Under the pieces are notes generated by a model. That model had not been told where the DNA came from. It made no database searches and saw nothing but the letters and a program-made list of their open reading frames with translations. Positions 58,326 through 64,000 of a stretch of 64,000 nt of DNA are shown here, one piece after another; the stretch's first letter is position 1; each line of letters opens with the position of its first letter. Source of the DNA: Legionella rowbothamii (GTDB lineage: Bacteria > Pseudomonadota > Gammaproteobacteria > Legionellales > Legionellaceae); contig NZ_CAAAIM010000003.1 in NCBI RefSeq assembly GCF_900639985.1, forward strand, positions 62,001-126,000, in the 5' to 3' direction. The position numbers were made by a program, and so were the translations under genes.

Positions 58326-59000
58326 ATGCACTATAAATATCAGATATATTTCGTAATTTTCTCTATCTTTAACTGGACCAGCGCGGTTTCAAGTACGGCG
58401 AATAATGCTTGCCGAATACTGAGCACTTCTCAACAGGTAAACAAAACATTATCGCATTCGTCACAAATTATTGTGATTAAATCTTTAGGAGGTGTTAAGG
58501 CTAAGATGACATTATGCCAACGGCAAGGCGTTCTATGGGAGCCTAAACTCATATCTTCCTTTAAGGTGGTTATTGGAAAAAAAGGGATCGCTTTACCCGG
58601 AGAGAAAAAAGAAGGTGATTTAAAAACTCCCGCTGGCTTATATCCTATTGGTGAAGCATTTGGAGCGTATCCCATGGCGCTGAAAATGGACTATAAATAC
58701 ATCACTAAGGATGACAAATTTATTGATGATATCCATCATAAAGACTATAACTCGTGGGTTTCTGGACCTACGGATGCGAAAAGTTATGAAGCAATGCTAA
58801 CGGAGCCTTATACTTATGGTGCCATTATAAACTACAATATGAACCCAACCATCCCTGGAGCTGGAAGCGCTATTTTTATACACTTATGGAGCTCACCGAA
58901 TACACCAACATCGGGATGCATTGCTTTGGATAAAAAACATTTATTAAGAATGCTCCGTTGGCTTGATAAGAACCAACACCCCTATATTCTTGTGCATTAG
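58326..59000 (+). CDS. YkuD-family L,D-transpeptidase-like protein
   Basis: Exported protein of 224 residues with a signal peptide (YFVIFSIFNWTSAVSSTA). The YkuD catalytic motif is HLWSSPNTPTSGCIALD, with the expected His and Cys spacing. LKTPAGLYPIGEAFGAYP is also typical. These enzymes form or edit 3-3 peptide cross-links in peptidoglycan. It belongs to the YafK-like, single-domain group without a LysM anchor. It is divergent from the NlpC/P60 gene. Confidence 0.88.
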   Translation: MHYKYQIYFVIFSIFNWTSAVSSTANNACRILSTSQQVNKTLSHSSQIIVIKSLGGVKAKMTLCQRQGVLWEPKLISSFKVVIGKKGIALPGEKKEGDLKTPAGLYPIGEAFGAYPMALKMDYKYITKDDKFIDDIHHKDYNSWVSGPTDAKSYEAMLTEPYTYGAIINYNMNPTIPGAGSAIFIHLWSSPNTPTSGCIALDKKHLLRMLRWLDKNQHPYILVH

Positions 59001-59069
59001 TTCTAAAGATACAGCAAGCAATATTCAGGCTAGGGGGGCGATTTACACCTATTATTTTCTCTAGATGAC

Positions 59070-59435
59070 TCAAGGTTCGGTTGTTGAGTCACGTTTCTTT
59101 TCAAGGCATTCTATTCTCTCTGTAGCTAGGGCTAGGTCTTGATTAACTTGCTTAAGTTTTGACGTAAGCGAAGAAATGATGGTAAGACTTTCAAGCATGA
59201 GGAATACCATCCCAATAGCGCCCAGTAAAAATAGGCTGTAGGGTGCATTTTGTTCGCCAAGGAAACTGCGAACAGCTCCACGCAGATTGTCACTTATCAT
59301 AATGATTAAAAAAGCCAGCTCAATAATTATCCAGCTTATAGCCATGTGAGCACTCAGCTTGCCTGAACGAATCAGAGAAACTGTATATATAAAAACAAAG
59401 AAAATTAAACTTATGCCTAATAAACCTGCTGTCAT
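59070..59435 (-). CDS. DUF2304 family membrane protein
   Basis: Protein of 121 residues with three membrane helices (about 4-21, 30-46 and 68-88) and a C-terminal coiled coil (KLKQVNQDLALATERIECLEKK). DUF2304 proteins are typically encoded beside GT2 glycosyltransferases, as here, where the GT2 gene ends 14 bases upstream. It may support membrane attachment or transfer of the glycosyl-lipid. It is the last gene of the polysaccharide operon. Confidence 0.82.
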   Translation of the reverse strand: MTAGLLGISLIFFVFIYTVSLIRSGKLSAHMAISWIIIELAFLIIMISDNLRGAVRSFLGEQNAPYSLFLLGAIGMVFLMLESLTIISSLTSKLKQVNQDLALATERIECLEKKRDSTTEP

Positions 59436-59449
59436 AGAAACCTCTTTAT

Positions 59450-60163
59450 TTAAAAATCATTTTTCGTCTTGAGAAAAAGTCCCATAAAACCAATGAGGAC
59501 ACGAAATGGATACAAAAATGCCTTAGTAAAATTAAATAAGGATTGGCCATGCACACGACCCCGCATGGTGATAGGTATTTCGAGTATTCTAAAGCCCTTT
59601 CGCTGTAACATGAAAAGAGCCTCTGCTTCTGGATGATCTACTGGATAGCATTTAGCAAAATACTCAAAGGCTTCGCGACTTAATGCACGGAAACCAGAAG
59701 TGGTATCAGAAATATAGAGCCTAGTGGCAAGGTATAATATACTTGTTGAAAAATACATGCCAATACGTCTTGGCAGAGAGGTTTTATAGGCTTTATCTTG
59801 GTGATTAGGAACATAGCGAGAACCAATAACGCAATCTGCTTGGTTATCACAGATTGGCTTGATAACTGATTCTATCCATGCAGGATTATGTTGGCCATCA
59901 CCGTCTATTTGTACAACGATACTGTAACCCTTCCTGCTCGCGTATTTAAAGCCCGTTTGTACGGCACCACCAATACCCAGATTAGCTGACAAGGAAAGCA
60001 CTTTGACTCCTTGTTGTCTGGCAACTTGTGCTGTTGTATCACGGGATGCGTCGTCAATGACGACCATATCATACCCTAACTTCTGTATTTCCTGTAAAAG
60101 AGATATTAAATTTTCTTCCTCGTTATAAGCTGGAATAATGACCAGAACATTATTTTTATTCAC
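59450..60163 (-). CDS. Glycosyltransferase family 2 (polyprenyl-phosphate sugar transferase type)
   Basis: GT2 enzyme of 237 residues that probably loads a sugar onto a polyprenyl phosphate, as in DPM1-like enzymes. Motifs are [27 protein letters not shown] and the DxD-like [14 protein letters not shown]-terminal amphipathic region is present (GLFLKTKND). The start is GTG at 60163, supported by an AAGGAG site six bases ahead; the upstream in-frame ATG would run into the preceding gene. It overlaps the acyltransferase gene by eight bases. Confidence 0.88.
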   Translation of the reverse strand: MNKNNVLVIIPAYNEEENLISLLQEIQKLGYDMVVIDDASRDTTAQVARQQGVKVLSLSANLGIGGAVQTGFKYASRKGYSIVVQIDGDGQHNPAWIESVIKPICDNQADCVIGSRYVPNHQDKAYKTSLPRRIGMYFSTSILYLATRLYISDTTSGFRALSREAFEYFAKCYPVDHPEAEALFMLQRKGFRILEIPITMRGRVHGQSLFNFTKAFLYPFRVLIGFMGLFLKTKNDF

Positions 60164-60680
60164 GAGAATCTCCTTTATTTTTGTTTTTGATATGTCGTAC
60201 ATCGCCTATCTGACGCGCAGGATTTCCCCCGACTATGGCGTAAGGAGGAACATCCTTTGTAACTACCGCTCCGGCTCCAACAATAGCACAACGACCAATT
60301 CGTACGCTAGGCAGCACTATAGCATTGACCCCAATATACGCACCATATTCAATCACAACATCCCCCACTGTATATTCCACCCCCGTTTCTAGTTGGGTAG
60401 GTGGGGAGAAACTTGTATGTGATATTACTTTGGCTCCGCGAGTAATGTACACATTATCTTCGATGTAAACATGCTCTGGAAATGTAGTGTCAATGAGAAC
60501 ATTCGGGGCAATGTAAACTGTGCGGTATTTGTCTATATTAACTCCACGTTTTTTATGGAGCCAGGCAGGAAGCCATGGCGGAATAACCGCAACATATGCA
60601 AGGTACCCTAAAAAGCCCTTAAACAAAAAACCGATATTTTTAAAATACTTGTCTACCCGTTGAGGGCTAACTTCATCCAT
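60156..60680 (-). CDS. Left-handed beta-helix acyltransferase (WbbJ/Maa-like)
   Basis: Hexapeptide-repeat transferase of 174 residues. Repeats of the [LIV]GxxxxI type run from about residue 55 ([31 protein letters not shown]) to GANAIVLPS-like coils. [28 protein letters not shown] is the classic O-acetyltransferase end. It probably acetylates a sugar of the surface glycan. It is within the operon, overlapping the GT2 start. Confidence 0.88.
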   Translation of the reverse strand: MDEVSPQRVDKYFKNIGFLFKGFLGYLAYVAVIPPWLPAWLHKKRGVNIDKYRTVYIAPNVLIDTTFPEHVYIEDNVYITRGAKVISHTSFSPPTQLETGVEYTVGDVVIEYGAYIGVNAIVLPSVRIGRCAIVGAGAVVTKDVPPYAIVGGNPARQIGDVRHIKNKNKGDSRE

Positions 60681-60689
60681 AAATTTCTC

Positions 60690-61190
60690 TTAATCTAAAG
60701 GTGCTATTGAATAAAAATATTTAAGCATATCAGTCTTATCTGAAATGCATTTAAATCCGATATTTTCAAATAATTTTTTGCTTGCTGTATTATCCGGTTT
60801 TATTTCTGCTATTAAATCAATTAATTCATTTTCTTTAACTAGTTGTTTATCTTTTAATAGGCGAAGATGGCATATCGCTGCGTATAATAGAGGCTTACTG
60901 AGCCCTCTTTTTCTATGCATCGGAGCTAACATAATGCTCACTTCCCAAGAATTTTTTGTCTGCATACCATCGAAGCGCACCATTCCTATAGAGTGGTTTG
61001 ATAACTCACCAATTAACAAAAGACATTTAGAATCAGCTAATACCTTTTGATACCATCTCTCATGTACATCAGGCTCTACTCTATCTTGATTGCGTGACAT
61101 CATTCTGGTCAGTGGGTCATTACGCCAGCACAATAAGTCAGAACTATCTTCCTTGTTGGCGCGGCGCATTTTAATCGGAAGCTTTGTCAT
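60690..61190 (-). CDS. GNAT acetyltransferase, possibly PseH-like
   Basis: N-acetyltransferase of 166 residues with the RimL/PseH plan: MRRANKEDSSDLLCWRNDPLTRMMS near the N-terminus, MVRFDG, EVSIMLAPMHRKRGLSKPLL (acetyl-CoA loop) and NTASKKLFENIGF. Adjacent to a PseC-like aminotransferase, it could acetylate the amino sugar made by that enzyme, but the substrate is inferred. Confidence 0.8.
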   Translation of the reverse strand: MTKLPIKMRRANKEDSSDLLCWRNDPLTRMMSRNQDRVEPDVHERWYQKVLADSKCLLLIGELSNHSIGMVRFDGMQTKNSWEVSIMLAPMHRKRGLSKPLLYAAICHLRLLKDKQLVKENELIDLIAEIKPDNTASKKLFENIGFKCISDKTDMLKYFYSIAPLD

Positions 61191-61199
61191 AATAAATAC

Positions 61200-62393
61200 T
61201 TAAGATATTTGATAAGCAGAGAGTACTTTTCTCACGGCGCGGATAGTATCCTCCATATCTTGATTACTCATGGCAGGGAATATGGGTAGGCTTATTATTC
61301 GTTCATACTCTGCTTCAGCTACTGGCCAGTTGCCTCTCTTATAACCCAGCTGTGTATAATAGCTCATCCAAGGAATGGGAAGATAATGAACATTAACTCC
61401 TATGCCTTCGGCGCGTAATGCGGTAAAAATTTCTTCTCTGTTTGCCTGTAGTTGCTCAAGACGCAGGCGTATTACAAAGAGATGCCAAGCTGATTGGCAA
61501 TCCTGGCGTTCGAACGGTAGTTCTAATGCAGTGAGGTCTCCTAGCGCTTCCTGATAAACAGTTGCGATAAAACGTCGACGTTCTAGCCACTGATCTAATT
61601 TTTGTATCTGACTAACACCTAACGCGCAATTAATATCAGGAATTCTATAATTATATCCTAGGCTAATCACATCATATTTCCAGGACTGATTGGTGTTACG
61701 GTGGTGAATATCTAAATCTATGCCATGATGCCGAAAGGAGCGCATGCCTTTTGCAAGCAACGGATCTTGTGTCAAAACCATGCCTCCTTCCCCTGTCGTA
61801 ATATGTTTGACGGGATGGAAACTAAGTATGGTCATATCTTGGAGCGTTCCTACTTTTTGATTTTTATACATTGCTCCAAGGGAGTGTGCAGCATCCTCTA
61901 TGATTAATAGGTTATTTTTTTGAGCGATGGCGCGCAGTCTATCATGATCACAGGGATGGCCTGCAAAATCTACGGCAATAATGGCTTTGGTTTTTGATGT
62001 AATTTTCCTTTCAACATCCGCTGGATCGATATTGAGTGTGTCAGGTGAAAGATCAGCAAAAACAGGAGTAGCCCCCGCATATAAAACACAGTTAGAGGTA
62101 GCAACAAATGAGATTGCTGGAACAATTACCTCATCTCCTGGGCCAATGCTCGCTGCAGATACCGCCGCATGTAGCGCTGCCGTACCGGTGTTAACAGCAA
62201 TTGCTTCTTGCGCGCCCGTATACGTGCAAACTGCTTCCTCAAATTTTTTTACCATAGGGCCTGTTGTCAGCCAATCTCCATTTAAGACCGTTTTCACGGC
62301 TTCTTTATCTGCTTCATCTATGGATTGACGTGCGTAAGGAAGCAAGGTTTCACGCACAGGCGTTCCTCCAAATACAGCTAATTGTTCTTTCAT
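61200..62393 (-). CDS. DegT/DnrJ/EryC1/StrS sugar aminotransferase (PseC-like)
   Basis: PLP-dependent transaminase of 397 residues that adds an amino group to a nucleotide-linked keto sugar. The PLP lysine is in SFHPVKHITTGEGGMV. Other family blocks are LNGDWLTTGPMVKKFEE, AVNTGTAALHAA, GDEVIVPAISFVATSN and IIEDAAHSLGA. Overall it most resembles PseC-type enzymes for 4-amino-4,6-dideoxy sugars. An AAGGGA site precedes the ATG. Confidence 0.9.
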   Translation of the reverse strand: MKEQLAVFGGTPVRETLLPYARQSIDEADKEAVKTVLNGDWLTTGPMVKKFEEAVCTYTGAQEAIAVNTGTAALHAAVSAASIGPGDEVIVPAISFVATSNCVLYAGATPVFADLSPDTLNIDPADVERKITSKTKAIIAVDFAGHPCDHDRLRAIAQKNNLLIIEDAAHSLGAMYKNQKVGTLQDMTILSFHPVKHITTGEGGMVLTQDPLLAKGMRSFRHHGIDLDIHHRNTNQSWKYDVISLGYNYRIPDINCALGVSQIQKLDQWLERRRFIATVYQEALGDLTALELPFERQDCQSAWHLFVIRLRLEQLQANREEIFTALRAEGIGVNVHYLPIPWMSYYTQLGYKRGNWPVAEAEYERIISLPIFPAMSNQDMEDTIRAVRKVLSAYQIS

Positions 62394-62406
62394 TACAATC
62401 CCTTAT

Positions 62407-63378
62407 TTAAAAAAATTTAAGTAAAAACTGATTAAGCTTTCTCTCTACTTCTACTCCTACAGCCAGAATAAAAGCGATGATTTGAAACACGGTGCCATAG
62501 ACCACTGCTTCCGATTTATTAATGCCAAAACTAGCTAAGGCAAATATAGCCGCGATTTGATAAACTCCGATGTATCCTGGGGTGGCTGGGACGCAAAAGA
62601 TGGCAGCTAAATAAACCAACACAGTTACGGCTGCAATGATAGGTAACTCCGTCCAACCAAGCGCGTAGAAAAGAAGCCAACAAGCAGCAACATCCAAAAA
62701 TGTGATTATAAGTTGGAGTATTAGGCAGGGTGCTATGAAGCGCTTTAACTTTAACAATTGCAGGCCAGCTAAAAATTCTTGATACATCGTATATAGCCAT
62801 TTACCCATTTTGTTTTTAGAGGCAATCCATAGCCAAAACTGCTCTAAGCGGCGCTCACCTATGCAGTAGAAAGTTACCCCTGTAAGGAGTACAATTAAAC
62901 CCCAGATGGCAATCTTTGTGGTAGAGGATACATTAAAATACCCACTTTTTGTGCTCACTAATATTGCAAGTAAGAGAAAAAGAGTTATAGCATCAATGAT
63001 TCTATCAAATAACGCACTTACAACGGCTTCACCGCCCCTAATACCTGTAAGCTGTTGTATACGTACAATTTTTAAAACTTCGCCGGCCTTCGCTGGATAA
63101 ATAGCAGAACCAAAATAGCCTGCACAAGAGGCTTTCCAAACCTTGCCTGTATCGCTCCATGGTAATGCGGCGATGATTTGCCAACGCAAGCTTCTTAAAA
63201 ACATGGAAGCCAAAAGAGCAAACATCATTGCTAGGGCCCACTTAGTCTCTATGTTCTTTAAAACCGAGATAAATTCATTCCAATCCATATGCCAACAGGT
63301 ATAGAACAAAAATAATGGGGCTATCACAAAACCCGAGAACGGCAGTATTTTTTTTACGTTAATGGGACTATCTCCCAT
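62407..63378 (-). CDS. LPG-synthase-type integral membrane protein (UPF0104/AglD-like)
   Basis: Multi-pass membrane protein of 323 residues with about eight hydrophobic segments. It carries the lysylphosphatidylglycerol-synthase transmembrane domain signatures RSLRWQIIAALP, AGYFGSAIYPAKAGEVLKIVR and ALFDRIIDAITLF, plus VPATPGYIGVYQ. It lacks the cytosolic synthase domain, so it is more likely a lipid or glycolipid flippase-like protein. Its start overlaps the end of the next gene upstream. Confidence 0.85.
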   Translation of the reverse strand: MGDSPINVKKILPFSGFVIAPLFLFYTCWHMDWNEFISVLKNIETKWALAMMFALLASMFLRSLRWQIIAALPWSDTGKVWKASCAGYFGSAIYPAKAGEVLKIVRIQQLTGIRGGEAVVSALFDRIIDAITLFLLLAILVSTKSGYFNVSSTTKIAIWGLIVLLTGVTFYCIGERRLEQFWLWIASKNKMGKWLYTMYQEFLAGLQLLKLKRFIAPCLILQLIITFLDVAACWLLFYALGWTELPIIAAVTVLVYLAAIFCVPATPGYIGVYQIAAIFALASFGINKSEAVVYGTVFQIIAFILAVGVEVERKLNQFLLKFF

Positions 63379-64000
63379 TCTGGCCCATGATCTTTTAGGC
63401 GACTTGCATATTTAGGTTTGTGTAAAGAATCCTTTGCAATAATTGTGTATATCTTTGTTCTCTGATCTTTGTACACTTCATTTATTGTCAACCACGAAGG
63501 AACCTCACCTACTTCAAAAGTGTTATTATCTTGAACCACGAGAAATTTAAAACCATTTTCGAATAAATGAACCCAGCGTTTATCAGCCGAGTAGGCGCTT
63601 GAGTCTTGAATGCCGTTAATGCACTGTAATAAATCTTCACGTAAATGGTAGGTATACCACCCCATAACAAAAACTCGGTCTCCCTTCTTTGCAATTTGAT
63701 TGACATATTGCATTCCGGTTCCCAGCTCTTGTGACACACTCTGAGGAGGATATAATTTGGAACATTTTACGTCATGAAAATTGCTTTTTAAGCAGCCAGA
63801 GAATTTAGATGCCAGAGTCTCGACCGGCAAAATCCCTGCGGGTAGACACGTGTATAGAGCAATAATGAGGCTGAAAAAGATAGCTATTTTTAATACATTA
63901 TAATTCTTCGAAAGTAGTACTTTCTCGGTACACCAGGAAGAAACTGGAATGAAAAGCAATAAGGTCGGTAGAATACATCTTGGGCAAAGTACAGAGGGTC
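63354..64000 (-). CDS. C-terminal part of a membrane glycosyltransferase-like protein (GT-C type), partial
   Basis: The frame is open from the right edge of the window, so this is a 5'-truncated piece of about 215 residues. It begins in a membrane helix region (VLKIAIFFSLIIALYTCLPA). A soluble domain follows, with AKKGDRVFVMGWYTYHLRED and FKFLVVQDNNTFEVGEVPSW, as in the periplasmic C-termini of ArnT/GT39-like enzymes. The family call is tentative because the catalytic N-terminus is missing. It is the first visible gene of the minus-strand operon. Confidence 0.5.
   Translation of the reverse strand, partial: PSVLCPRCILPTLLLFIPVSSWCTEKVLLSKNYNVLKIAIFFSLIIALYTCLPAGILPVETLASKFSGCLKSNFHDVKCSKLYPPQSVSQELGTGMQYVNQIAKKGDRVFVMGWYTYHLREDLLQCINGIQDSSAYSADKRWVHLFENGFKFLVVQDNNTFEVGEVPSWLTINEVYKDQRTKIYTIIAKDSLHKPKYASRLKDHGPEWEIVPLT

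Overview
The window reads as a piece of a Legionella-type gammaproteobacterial chromosome. The evidence is protein-level: the F-ATPase, ParC, RapA, Psd and Cfa sequences are gammaproteobacterial, the DNA is AT-rich, and ordinary genes are interleaved with large lone ORFs that carry eukaryote-like modules. These modules are protein-kinase and phosphoinositide-kinase-like folds, a mitochondrial-carrier fold, and membrane hairpin plus coiled-coil proteins. That mix is the usual signature of Dot/Icm type IV effectors. No secretion apparatus gene lies in the window, so effector status is inferred throughout. The species cannot be fixed from the sequence alone.

Layout. 1-3664: 3' end of the ATP synthase operon (atpA partial, atpG, atpD, atpC). 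3884-6106: kinase with a helical-repeat N-terminus. 6107-6552: gene-free stretch with a strong terminator, DnaA-box-like sites and a promoter, leading to parC (6553-8790). 9044-14966: a three-gene drug-type RND efflux operon. 15165-25099: three large unrecognised or effector-like ORFs around a DUF2520 gene, then psd. 25198-28504: metabolic genes, tRNA-Leu(CAG), a Sua5-type tRNA-modification gene and a phosphodiesterase. 28694-35452: a membrane protein and a heavy-metal-type RND operon on the minus strand. 35658-39764: thiolase, a periplasmic amino-acid-binding protein and two related coiled-coil proteins. 40131-43016: rapA. 43268-51619: unrecognised effector-like ORFs, a histidine phosphatase, cfa and a second kinase. 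51759-59000: small metabolic genes, a mitochondrial-carrier-like protein, a MarR/PhzF divergent pair and a divergent pair of cell-wall enzymes. 59070-64000: a minus-strand surface-polysaccharide operon that runs off the right edge.

How the genes work together. The two RND operons are complete tripartite pumps with different predicted substrates and opposite gene orders. Psd, Cfa and the GDPD-type enzyme all act on phospholipids. The NlpC/P60 and YkuD enzymes both act on peptidoglycan. The terminal operon looks like a nucleotide-sugar and glycan assembly module: DegT aminotransferase, GNAT, hexapeptide acyltransferase, GT2, DUF2304, LPG-synthase-like membrane protein and a GT-C-like protein.

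A recurring feature is a set of short perfect or near-perfect palindromes at gene 3' ends. They fall into a few sequence classes that recur across the window and probably serve as dispersed terminator or REP-like elements. No insertion sequence, integrase, CRISPR array or rRNA was seen.
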